A stretch of 6,428 nt of DNA from Hyphomonadaceae bacterium UBA1001 (GCA_002291875.1 DBAV01000151.1:1-6428), one strand, 5' to 3'; positions 1-6,188 are shown, counted from the first letter of the stretch. Program-made: numbers and translations. Notes: generated by a model not told the origin, from the letters alone.

Positions 1-118
1 CGCGGCGGCCGTTCGGCTGATGGCGGCCGAGTGATCTGACCTCTTGCAGTGTCGCCTTGCGCAGGGGCCCTGGTGCAGGCATGCCAGGGCACGCGGTGCG
101 CACGCATGAGGGGGTCCG

Positions 119-1042
119 ATGCACATCGATCACACCACGCTGGTGCTGCATCATTACGATGGCTCGCCCTATGCCGAAAAAGTGCGCTTCGTGCTGGGCG
201 CCAAGAGTGCCCGCTGGGTCGGGGTGACCCAGCCCATGATCATGCCCAAGCCCGAGCTGACGCTGTTGACCGGCGGATACCGGCGCATTCCGGTGTTGCA
301 GGTGGGGGCGGACATCTATCTCGACACCCGCCTGATCCTGGCCCAGATCGAGCGCCGCGTACCCGATCCGCCGATGGCCGGGGGCCATGCGGAACTGCTC
401 CAGATTGCCACCGACCGGGTGCTGTTCCAGGCCGTTGTGACCGTGGTCTTTTCCGAAGTCGGCAGGCTGATGCCCCCCGCCTTCCTGGCTGACCGCCAGG
501 CCTTGGCCGGCGGCCGGCCGCTGGATCCGGCGGCCATGGCCTCGACGCGTCCGCATGCACTTTCGCAACTGCGCGCCACGCTGTGCGCGCTGTCGCGGGC
601 GCTGGGCGATCAGGTGTGGCTGGGCGGCGTGCGCCCGACCTTTGCCGATGCCCATGCCTGGTTCCTGCTGTGGTTCCTCAAGCGCAACTGTCCCGACACC
701 TTCCGCCACCTGATCGATGGCCACCCGGCCTTGATCCGCTGGACAGAGGCGTGCGCCGCGCTGGGTCATGGGCGCCATGCCGAAGCCAGCCCAGCCGACG
801 CCGTCGAGGCGGCCCGGCGCGACCTGCCCGACCCGATCGTGGTCTCGGACGGCTTTCTGGGCGAGCCGGGCGCGGGCGAGCGCGTCACCATCGCAGCAGA
901 CGACTACGGGCGCGATCCCATTGAGGGCACGCTGGTGCGGGCCAGTGACGACGAGTTCGTGGTCCGACGCCTGGTTCCCGGGATCGGTCCCATCGACGTG
1001 CATGCGCCGCGTCTGGGGTTTGTCCTGGCGCGGGCGCAATGA
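119..1042 (+). CDS. Glutathione S-transferase family protein with C-terminal extension
   Basis: This is a predicted cytosolic GST-like protein of 307 aa. The N-terminal thioredoxin-fold domain spans about residues 7-80. It has an SPYAEKVR segment (16-23) at the position of the catalytic Ser/Tyr/Cys loop, the GYRRIPVL segment (53-60) with the cis-proline at Pro58, and Asp69-Thr70 where GSTs carry the Glu/Asp-Ser pair that binds the glutathione gamma-glutamyl group. An all-helical C-terminal domain follows (about 90-225); TFAD (174-177) matches the GST N-capping box (S/T-x-x-D). GSTs usually end near 200-230 residues, but here about 70 more follow (about 235-307), with a beta-like pattern I do not recognise. 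The start at 119 is preceded by AGGGGG at 109-114, only 4 nt away. It is the first gene of the operon and meets the crotonase gene directly. By family it would conjugate or reduce electrophilic substrates with glutathione; its substrate is unknown. Family call is firm, function is not. Confidence 0.9.
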   Translation: MHIDHTTLVLHHYDGSPYAEKVRFVLGAKSARWVGVTQPMIMPKPELTLLTGGYRRIPVLQVGADIYLDTRLILAQIERRVPDPPMAGGHAELLQIATDRVLFQAVVTVVFSEVGRLMPPAFLADRQALAGGRPLDPAAMASTRPHALSQLRATLCALSRALGDQVWLGGVRPTFADAHAWFLLWFLKRNCPDTFRHLIDGHPALIRWTEACAALGHGRHAEASPADAVEAARRDLPDPIVVSDGFLGEPGAGERVTIAADDYGRDPIEGTLVRASDDEFVVRRLVPGIGPIDVHAPRLGFVLARAQ

Positions 1043-1053
1043 CGGGATCTGAC

Positions 1054-1854
1054 ATGACGGGCCTGCTGGAGGTGGTGGTCGAGGGCGGTGTCGCGGTCGT
1101 CACGATCCGCCGCCCCGCAAGCATGAATGCCCTCGGCGAGGACGGGGACGGCGCGGCGTTCTCGCAGATGGCCTCTGGCCTGAATGCCCGTGCCGACGTT
1201 CGCGCGGTGATCCTGACGGGTGAAGGGCGGGCGTTCTCGGCAGGCGGAAATGTCAAGGCGATGCAGGCGCGCAGCGGTGCCTTCGCAGGCGGACCGGACC
1301 AGATCCGCAACGCGTATCGCGATAACATCCATCGCATCGTCCGGTCGGTCTGGGGTCTGGAAATGCCGGTGATCGCGGCCGTCAACGGACCCGCCATCGG
1401 GCTGGGTTGTGATCTGGCCTGCATGGCGGACACGCGGATCGCCTCCACCGACGCGCGGTTCGGTGTCACCTTCCTGAAGCTGGGCCTCATTCCGGGCGAC
1501 GGGGGCGCGTGGCTGCTGCCGCGCATCATCGGCATCAGCCGGGCCAGCGAACTCTTGTTTACGGGCGATGTGGTCGATGCAGAGACAGCCGCGAACTGGG
1601 GTCTGGTGTCGCGGGTGGTTCCGCCCGAGGCCCTGATGCGTGAAGCGCATGCGCTGGCCCACAGGATCGCCGCCCAGCCGCCGCGTGCCGTCCGGCTTGC
1701 GAAAACCCTGTTGCGGGCGGGGCAGACTGCGGGCTTTGAAACGGTGATGGAAATGTCTGCCGCCGCGCAGGGCCTGATGCACCACACCCTCGATCACGCC
1801 GAGGCCGTGGACGCCCTGCTTGCAAAGCGGCAGGGTCACTACACAGGAGACTGA
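1054..1854 (+). CDS. Enoyl-CoA hydratase/isomerase (crotonase) family protein
   Basis: This is a crotonase-superfamily protein of 266 aa, the usual length for a single-domain member, acting on acyl-CoA thioesters. The first oxyanion-hole segment is AFSAGGNVKAM (60-70); the second is NGPAIGLGCDLACMAD (111-126), followed by RFGVTFLKLGLIPGDGGAWLLPR (residues 135-157). Aligned by eye to rat mitochondrial enoyl-CoA hydratase, Glu144 corresponds to Asp120 and Glu164 to Phe140, so the standard hydratase pair is absent. The reaction may therefore be hydration by another arrangement, isomerisation or another crotonase chemistry. The chosen start has GGGA at 1044-1047, 6 nt upstream. An in-frame ATG at 1039 would add five residues (MTGSD) and overlap the GST stop as ATGA, so translational coupling from 1039 is a real alternative. 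The gene lies between the GST-like gene and a lipoprotein gene, in the same operon as two acyl-CoA dehydrogenases, which supports a beta-oxidation-like role. Substrate unknown. Confidence 0.93.
   Translation: MTGLLEVVVEGGVAVVTIRRPASMNALGEDGDGAAFSQMASGLNARADVRAVILTGEGRAFSAGGNVKAMQARSGAFAGGPDQIRNAYRDNIHRIVRSVWGLEMPVIAAVNGPAIGLGCDLACMADTRIASTDARFGVTFLKLGLIPGDGGAWLLPRIIGISRASELLFTGDVVDAETAANWGLVSRVVPPEALMREAHALAHRIAAQPPRAVRLAKTLLRAGQTAGFETVMEMSAAAQGLMHHTLDHAEAVDALLAKRQGHYTGD
1845..1850 (+). promoter_or_regulatory. Ribosome binding site for first lipoprotein gene
   Basis: AGGAGA lies inside the end of the crotonase gene, 5 nt before the ATG at 1856. It decides in favour of 1856 over the in-frame alternative start at 1820, which would add 12 polar residues before the signal peptide and spoil it. 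Confidence 0.7.
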
Positions 1855-1855
1855 C

Positions 1856-2338
1856 ATGCGCGTTGCCGCCCTGATTCCCGCAGCACTCGCCATCCTTATG
1901 GCCGCAGGGTGCGCGAGTGGTCCCCGCCCGGTGTGGTTCAGCCAGGTCGAGCCCGATGGGGCGGTCCGGGCCTCGGTTTTCACCGATGTCGACGGCGTCG
2001 AGCGACCTCCGGCGGCGGATTTCGCCTGTTTCGGGCCGGGTCCGACGGTCCGGGTCACGCTGCGCACACCCGCTGGCGGGGGCGGTCCGATCGAACTGGC
2101 AGGCCTCAAGGTCGGTGAATTCATCGCCACCCAGCAGGCGCTGAATACCATGGTGGATGCCAGCGGCGCCGAGACGGTGCTGGTCGATCTGCCGCGCGAT
2201 GTCGCACTGCTTGCAGCCTTGGCCGATGCCCGCACCGTGACCCTTATCGCAGGCGCGCGTACCTTTGACCTTGCCGTTGGCGGCGATGGGCGGCGGGCCT
2301 TCCGCGCGCTCGAAGCCGGTTGCCCGGTTGCGCCCTGA
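1856..2338 (+). CDS. Predicted lipoprotein, first of a tandem pair
   Basis: This encodes 160 aa that I do not recognise as a named family. The N-terminus is a lipoprotein signal peptide: Arg2, a hydrophobic stretch (3-17) and the cleavage site AAGC with lipidated Cys19. Ala20-Ser21 follow; with no Asp after the cysteine, sorting to the outer membrane would be expected if an E. coli-like rule holds. The mature part is mostly alternating hydrophobic (beta-like) sequence with two further cysteines, Cys58 (DFACFG) and Cys156 (EAGCPVAP), 98 residues apart, which could form a periplasmic disulfide. The last 30 residues contain FDLAVGGDGRRAFRALEAGC. The start is one base after the crotonase stop, with a good ribosome binding site. 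The downstream gene encodes a similarly built protein. The function is unknown; its place in an acyl-CoA operon hints at, but does not show, a link to envelope or substrate handling. The gene and its signal peptide are well supported. Confidence 0.85.
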   Translation: MRVAALIPAALAILMAAGCASGPRPVWFSQVEPDGAVRASVFTDVDGVERPPAADFACFGPGPTVRVTLRTPAGGGGPIELAGLKVGEFIATQQALNTMVDASGAETVLVDLPRDVALLAALADARTVTLIAGARTFDLAVGGDGRRAFRALEAGCPVAP

Positions 2339-2793
2339 TGCGTTGCGCGGCGGCCCTGATGGCGGCGTTCACGGTCGCATCGTGCCAGGCGGCGCCCTAC
2401 ACCTGGGCCCTTGCAGACGGTGAGGGCGAGGTTGGCGCGATCCTCTCGACCGCAACGGGCCTCCCGCAGATCGCGATCGGCTGCATCGAGGGGCGTCCTG
2501 CCCTGGTGATGCAGCTTCGCGCCTTTACCGACCTGCCCAATGATGGCGCCCACAGCGTCAGGCTGGATGCCGGCTCTTGGAGTACCACGGTGGAGGCGAC
2601 CGTCGTCGGATCGGCAGCCACGGCACGTCTGAATGCCGAGGTGCCGGCCTCGCAGGAAGTGCTCGATGCCCTTCAGGCAGGCGCGGTGAAGGCCAGCGTT
2701 GGCGATCGCAGCTGGGTGGGCGGCGGTGCCGACCCCGACGGCGCCCTACCGGCATTTCGCGATCGCTGCATGCGCTACATCGCAGCGGGCTGA
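2338..2793 (+). CDS. Predicted lipoprotein, second of a tandem pair
   Basis: This encodes 151 aa of no family I recognise. The short signal peptide (MRCAAALMAAFTVASC) ends in the lipobox VASC with lipidated Cys16; Gln17 follows. The mature domain has Cys49 (AIGCIEGRP) and Cys144 (FRDRCMRY), 95 residues apart. Cys49 is followed by a beta-strand-like run, PALVMQLRAF, that lines up with PTVRVTLRTP after Cys58 of the upstream protein. Both proteins end with a strand, a glycine-rich turn, an AFR or similar helix and the final cysteine, so I infer a diverged tandem duplication. The start overlaps the previous stop by one base (TGATG, 2336-2340) and has no Shine-Dalgarno-like sequence, which suggests translation by reinitiation coupled to the first lipoprotein. 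An in-frame TTG at 2320 would add six residues and fits less well. Function unknown; secretion and lipidation are predicted from the lipobox. Confidence 0.82.
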   Translation: MRCAAALMAAFTVASCQAAPYTWALADGEGEVGAILSTATGLPQIAIGCIEGRPALVMQLRAFTDLPNDGAHSVRLDAGSWSTTVEATVVGSAATARLNAEVPASQEVLDALQAGAVKASVGDRSWVGGGADPDGALPAFRDRCMRYIAAG

Positions 2794-2808
2794 CCCTGCA
2801 TCAGGCTT

Positions 2809-2840
2809 GCGGCGCGTGCGGCCCGCGGGCAGCGTGCCGC
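2809..2840 (+). other. GC-rich hairpin in the 70-nt gap before the ABM gene
   Basis: GCGGCGCG (2809-2816) can pair with CGTGCCGC (2833-2840) to form an 8-bp stem with one G-U wobble and a 16-nt loop. No run of T follows, so it is not a standard intrinsic terminator. It could protect or attenuate the transcript, or be a chance product of high GC. This is the longest gap in the plus-strand operon. Confidence 0.25.
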
Positions 2841-2852
2841 CGTCCGAGACGC

Positions 2853-2859
2853 AGGAGGA
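2853..2859 (+). promoter_or_regulatory. Ribosome binding site for ABM-domain gene
   Basis: AGGAGGA sits 4 nt before the ATG at 2864 and is the strongest Shine-Dalgarno sequence in the window. It fixes the start of the small monooxygenase-like gene; the longer open frame beginning upstream overlaps the lipoprotein gene and has no family resemblance in its extra part. Confidence 0.75.
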
Positions 2860-2863
2860 CATC

Positions 2864-3154
2864 ATGATCGGTCTGGTTGCCGAGCTGAAGGTGAAGGACG
2901 GCGAGCAAGCAGCCTTCGAGGCGCTGATGCGCGATCTGATGGCCCAGGTGAAAGCCAACGAGCCCGGCGCCTTGCTTTACCAGCTTCACCGCAAGCGCGG
3001 CGAGGCGGGGACCTATGTGATGCTGGAACGCTATGCCGACGAGGCCGCGCTGGCTGGTCATGCCAGTCAGCCGCATTTCCTTGCCGCGTCGGCGCAATTG
3101 CGCACCATGCTGGCCGCGCCGCCCGTCATGACCATCGCCGACGAAGTGAACTGA
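2864..3154 (+). CDS. Small ABM-fold protein, putative quinol monooxygenase
   Basis: This encodes 96 aa that match the antibiotic biosynthesis monooxygenase (ABM, YgiN-like) family in length and pattern. There is a first strand (MIGLVAELKVKDG, 1-13), a helix with the typical AAFEALMRDLMAQVKANEPGA (residues 16-36), a second strand (LLYQLHRK, 37-44), a third strand (TYVMLERYADEAAL, 50-63) and the GHASQPHF segment (65-72) with His66 and His71, which are common in the family. Such proteins are dimeric ferredoxin-like folds. Some are cofactor-free monooxygenases acting on quinols or polyketide-like aromatics, others have no known activity, so the substrate cannot be assigned here. The gene is 70 nt after the second lipoprotein gene and 27 nt before the first acyl-CoA dehydrogenase gene, probably on the same transcript. 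No signal peptide; cytoplasmic. Confidence 0.88.
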   Translation: MIGLVAELKVKDGEQAAFEALMRDLMAQVKANEPGALLYQLHRKRGEAGTYVMLERYADEAALAGHASQPHFLAASAQLRTMLAAPPVMTIADEVN

Positions 3155-3181
3155 ACACGACCTGGATTGGGAGACACCGCG

Positions 3182-4402
3182 ATGGACCTGTCTTTCAGTG
3201 CCGACGATCTTGCATTCCAGCGCGAGGTGCGTGCCTGGCTCGACACCCATTACGACCCCGCGCTGCGCCAGCAGATGGCGCTGTCCAAGAACGGCTATCT
3301 GGACAAGGAGGGCCAGGTACGCTGGCAGAAACTGCTGGCGGCGCGCGGCTGGGCCGCCCCGGACTGGCCGGTCGAATATGGCGGACCGGGTTGGACGCCG
3401 ACCCAGAAATACATCTTTCAGATGGAGTGCGCGCGCGCGGGCACGCCGCCGGTATCGCCCATGGGCCTCAAGATGGTCGCACCGGTCCTGATGGCGTTTG
3501 GATCAGACGAGCAGAAGGCGCGTCACCTTCCCGCGATCCTGTCCTCGGATATCTGGTGGTGTCAGGGCTATTCGGAACCGGGGTCGGGCTCGGACCTGGC
3601 GTCGCTTCAGATGAAGGCCGTGCGCGATGGGGATCATTATGTCCTGAACGGCTCGAAGATCTGGACCACCCATGCGCAGTGGGCCGACTGGATGTTCCTG
3701 CTGGTGCGGACCGGTCAGCACTCCAAGCCCCAGGACGGCATCAGCTTCCTGCTGGCGGACATGACTTCGCCGGGGATCGAGGTGGTGGCGCTGCCCACCC
3801 TCGACGGGCCGGTCGCGGGCCAGCAGGAGGTCAACCAGGTCTTTTTCGACAATGTCAGGGTTCCGGTGTCGAACCGCATCGGCGAGGAAGGCAAGGGCTG
3901 GACCTACGCCAAGTATCTGCTCGAGTTCGAGCGCGGGAACGCCTATGCGCCGGGTCTGCGCCACCAGCTGGCAAAGGTGCGCCGCATCGCCGCGCACGAG
4001 GCGGCAGGGGGCGGCACGCTGCTGGCGGACCAGGACTTTGCGCGCAAGCTGGCGCAGGCGGAAATCCATCTCGAAGCGCTCGATGCCAACGAGATGCGGG
4101 TCTTTTCGCGCCTTTCGGCGGGCGAACGCGCGGGGGCGGCCGCGTCGATGCTGAAGACCCTCGGCTCGGAGGCCCAGCAGGCTATCTCGGCCCTGGCGCT
4201 GGAGGCGGTCGGATACGCAGCCCAGCCTTTCGTCGCCGACACTTGGGGGCCGCTCCAGGGGCGCACCAACCAGACATTTCCCGTTGGTGACCATGCCGCG
4301 CCCGTTGCGCCGGCCTATTTCAACTATCGCAAGACCTCGATTTATGCGGGGTCGAACGAGATCCAGCGCAACATCATGACCAAGATGGTGCTGGGCCTCT
4401 GA
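3182..4402 (+). CDS. Acyl-CoA dehydrogenase family protein, first of a tandem pair
   Basis: This FAD-dependent dehydrogenase of 406 aa is expected to form a 2,3-double bond in an acyl-CoA and pass electrons to electron-transfer flavoprotein. Domains in order are the N-terminal helical domain (about 5-120, with PDWPVEYGGPGW at 60-71), the beta domain (about 125-230, with the flavin segment GYSEPGSGSD at 129-138 and KIWTTHA at 159-165) and the C-terminal helical domain (about 235-406, ending YAGSNEIQRNIMTKMVLGL). The residue equivalent to catalytic Glu376 of medium-chain dehydrogenase is Ala389. Glu250, in LEFERG, sits where isovaleryl- and long-chain dehydrogenases keep their base and is the likely catalytic residue. 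Overall it resembles the large-subunit type of paired dehydrogenases such as those named for pimeloyl-CoA; the substrate is not determined. The start at 3182 has GGGAGA at 3169-3174; an in-frame TTG at 3167 is less likely. It ends 9 nt before a second dehydrogenase gene, suggesting a joint complex or successive steps. Confidence 0.95.
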   Translation: MDLSFSADDLAFQREVRAWLDTHYDPALRQQMALSKNGYLDKEGQVRWQKLLAARGWAAPDWPVEYGGPGWTPTQKYIFQMECARAGTPPVSPMGLKMVAPVLMAFGSDEQKARHLPAILSSDIWWCQGYSEPGSGSDLASLQMKAVRDGDHYVLNGSKIWTTHAQWADWMFLLVRTGQHSKPQDGISFLLADMTSPGIEVVALPTLDGPVAGQQEVNQVFFDNVRVPVSNRIGEEGKGWTYAKYLLEFERGNAYAPGLRHQLAKVRRIAAHEAAGGGTLLADQDFARKLAQAEIHLEALDANEMRVFSRLSAGERAGAAASMLKTLGSEAQQAISALALEAVGYAAQPFVADTWGPLQGRTNQTFPVGDHAAPVAPAYFNYRKTSIYAGSNEIQRNIMTKMVLGL

Positions 4403-4411
4403 GAGCGCTCT
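4402..4411. repeat. Perfect 10-bp palindrome between the two dehydrogenase genes
   Basis: AGAGCGCTCT begins with the last base of the first dehydrogenase stop codon and ends just before the ATG at 4412, filling the gap. The GAGAG overlapping the stop codon (4401-4405) is the only candidate ribosome binding site for the second gene, so the palindrome overlaps it. It is too short to form a stable hairpin with a loop and may be chance. Confidence 0.4.
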
Positions 4412-5581
4412 ATGCTGGCCATCGACCCCACGGACGAGCAGCGCGCGATCCAGGCCGCGGTCCAGCGCATCTGTGCGCGATTCGACGACCAGTATTGGGC
4501 GCAGACCGACCAAACGGGCATTTTCCCCGAGGACTTCGTCAGTGAGATCGCCCAGGGGGGGTGGCTTGGCGTGGCAATGCCCGCCGACTTCGGCGGCGCA
4601 GGCCTGGGGCTGACCGAAGCGGCCATCGTCATGCAGACGGTTGCGCAAAGCGGCGCGGGGTTCAGCGGCGCCTCGGCCCTGCACATCAACATCTTCGGAC
4701 CGATGCCCATCGTGCGGTTCGGCACCGAGGCCCAGAAGGCACGGTTCTTGCCGCCGCTGATCCGGGGCGAAGACAAGACCTGTTTTGCCGTCACCGAGCC
4801 CAATTCGGGTCTGGACACGTCGCGGCTGGAAACCCGCGCGCAGCGCATCGATGGCGGTTACCGCATCACCGGGCGCAAGATCTGGACGACAGCGGCGCAA
4901 CGCGCCAACCGCATCATGCTGATCGCGCGCACGACCGCGCGTTCCGAAGTGGCGCGGCCCACCGATGGGCTGACGCTGTTCTATACGCAATTTGACCGCA
5001 CCAGGATCGAGGCGCGGCCGATCCCGAAAATGGGACGGCATGCGGTCGAGTGCAATTCGCTGTTCATCGACGGTCTGGAGGTCGGGGACGAAGACCGCAT
5101 CGGCGAGGAGGGGCAGGGGTTTCGGTATCTGCTGCACGGGCTGAACCCCGAGCGCGTCCTGTTCGGCGTCGAGGCGGTGGGGCTGGGGCGTGCGGCTCTG
5201 GCGCACGCGACGCGCTATGCACGCGAGCGCGAAGTGTTCGGCCGCCCGATCGGCCAGAACCAGGGAATCCAGCACCCGCTCGCCCGCGCGTGGGCCGACC
5301 TCGAGGCTGCCGACCTGATGGCGTGGAAGGCCGCCGCGCTGCATGATGCCGGCCGCGAATGCGGCGCGGAGGCGAACGCGGCCAAGTATCTGGGGGGTGA
5401 GGCGGGCTGGCGGGCGTGCGAGGCGGCGGTCCTGACGCATGGCGGCATGGGATATGCCAGCGAGTATCATGTCGAGCGTCTGCTGCGCGAGGCAATGATC
5501 GCCCGGATCGCCCCCGTCAGCCGCGAAATGATCCTGAACTTCATCGCCGAACGGGTGCTGCACCTGCCCAAAAGCTATTGA
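4412..5581 (+). CDS. Acyl-CoA dehydrogenase family protein, second of a tandem pair
   Basis: This is a second acyl-CoA dehydrogenase of 389 aa, clearly different from its neighbour and so not a recent duplicate. It has the N-terminal helical domain (about 5-120, with MPADFGGAGLGLTEA at 56-70), the beta domain (FAVTEPNSGLDTS at 125-137, where a Leu replaces the Ser/Thr usual before the Asp, and KIWTTAA at 156-162) and the C-terminal helical domain with the flavin-contacting REVFGRPIGQNQGIQ (273-287) and THGGMGYASEYHVERLLREA (residues 342-361). The usual C-terminal YEGT catalytic segment is replaced by APVS (367-370), putting Pro368 at the Glu376 position. Glu247, in LNPERVLFG, is the likely base, as in isovaleryl- and long-chain enzymes. 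The terminus LPKSY is reminiscent of a subgroup annotated only as acyl-CoA dehydrogenase. It is the last gene of the plus-strand operon and ends 3 nt from the convergent ilvN. It could act alone or with the upstream protein; substrate unknown. Confidence 0.95.
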   Translation: MLAIDPTDEQRAIQAAVQRICARFDDQYWAQTDQTGIFPEDFVSEIAQGGWLGVAMPADFGGAGLGLTEAAIVMQTVAQSGAGFSGASALHINIFGPMPIVRFGTEAQKARFLPPLIRGEDKTCFAVTEPNSGLDTSRLETRAQRIDGGYRITGRKIWTTAAQRANRIMLIARTTARSEVARPTDGLTLFYTQFDRTRIEARPIPKMGRHAVECNSLFIDGLEVGDEDRIGEEGQGFRYLLHGLNPERVLFGVEAVGLGRAALAHATRYAREREVFGRPIGQNQGIQHPLARAWADLEAADLMAWKAAALHDAGRECGAEANAAKYLGGEAGWRACEAAVLTHGGMGYASEYHVERLLREAMIARIAPVSREMILNFIAERVLHLPKSY

Positions 5582-5584
5582 TCG

Positions 5585-6127
5585 TCAGAGAGCCTCGCCG
5601 CCGCGCCGGATGGCCGCGATGCCCGTGCGGCTGACTTCGACCAGTCCAAGCGGTCGCATCAGCTCGATGAAATCGTCCAGCTTGCGCGGCGCGCCGGTCA
5701 GCTCGAAGACGAAACTGTCCAGCGTGGCATCCAGCACCCGCGCCTTGAACGCATCCGCCAAGCGCAGGGCTTCGACCCGAGCCTCACCCTTGCCCGCGAC
5801 CTTGATCAGGGCCAGCTCGCGTCGCAGGGCACTCTCATCGCCGTGGAAGTCGATCACGCGGTGGACGGCCACCATGCGATCCAGCTGCGATCGGATCTGC
5901 TGGAGGATCTGCGGCGTGCCCGAGGTGACCACCGTGATCCGCGAGGTGTGGCGCGTATGGTCGGTTTCGGCCACCGTCAGGCTTTCGATGTTATAGCCGC
6001 GCGCTGAAAACAGCCCGACCACACGGGCCAGGACGCCCGGCTCGTTGTCGACGACAACCGCCAGCGTGGTCCGGATTTCCGGCGCCTGGCCGTCGGGAAT
6101 GAAATAGGCGGATGCGGGCTGGGTCAT
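5585..6127 (-). CDS. ilvN: Acetolactate synthase small (regulatory) subunit
   Basis: This 180-aa regulatory subunit of acetolactate (acetohydroxyacid) synthase activates the catalytic subunit and gives feedback inhibition by valine in isoleucine, valine and leucine synthesis. The N-terminal ACT domain (about 20-93) carries VVVDNEPGVLARVVGLFSAR then GYNIESLTVA. Asn28, Gly31 and Asn46 correspond to Asn11, Gly14 and Asn29 of E. coli IlvH, residues involved in valine binding, so I infer that valine sensitivity is kept. The C-terminal domain (about 100-175) has the typical RELALIKVAG and FELTGAPRKLDDFIELMRPLGLVEVSRTG. About 19 residues precede the ACT domain, as in many alphaproteobacteria. The start (MTQPASAYF) is 6 nt after AAGGGA; a longer frame reaching 6244 would run into ilvB and is rejected. 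It lies 61 nt after the ilvB stop on the same strand, so the two are very probably co-transcribed. Confidence 0.97.
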   Translation of the reverse strand: MTQPASAYFIPDGQAPEIRTTLAVVVDNEPGVLARVVGLFSARGYNIESLTVAETDHTRHTSRITVVTSGTPQILQQIRSQLDRMVAVHRVIDFHGDESALRRELALIKVAGKGEARVEALRLADAFKARVLDATLDSFVFELTGAPRKLDDFIELMRPLGLVEVSRTGIAAIRRGGEAL

Positions 6128-6133
6128 GGGCGG

Positions 6134-6139
6134 TCCCTT
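6134..6139 (-). promoter_or_regulatory. Ribosome binding site for ilvN
   Basis: Read on the minus strand, AAGGGA lies 6 nt before the ATG at 6127-6125. It supports this start over in-frame candidates further upstream that would overlap the end of ilvB. Confidence 0.65.
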
Positions 6140-6188
6140 GGGCTGAAACCGGGATTGTGCAGACGGTTCGTTGCGGGGGGGCAGGCGA

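Noticed and set aside
1..34. Ten open codons (AAAVRLMAAE) ending in TGA at 32-34, possibly the end of an upstream plus-strand gene
   Set aside because: It is plausible as a C-terminus but too short to support; another frame also stops at 37-39. The sequence left of the window would settle it.
35..118. Possible promoter upstream of the GST-like gene
   Set aside because: TTGCAG at 44-49 resembles a -35 element, but no suitable -10 element follows at normal spacing.
904..2553. Long minus-strand open frames (549 and 300 codons) opposite the crotonase and lipoprotein genes
   Set aside because: They are low-complexity Arg/Ala/Pro-rich translations overlapping real genes, with no family signature.
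2809..2840. Intrinsic terminator before the ABM gene
   Set aside because: The stem can form but no T-run follows, so I list it only as a hairpin and do not split the operon there.
3503..5563. A 686-codon open frame on the minus strand opposite both acyl-CoA dehydrogenases
   Set aside because: It is an antisense shadow of two well-supported genes, which is common in GC-rich DNA. Its translation is rich in Arg, Gly and Pro with no recognisable domain.
6175..6181. Run of seven G between ilvB and ilvN
   Set aside because: It lies outside both reading frames, so it cannot cause phase variation of either protein; it is likely chance in GC-rich DNA.
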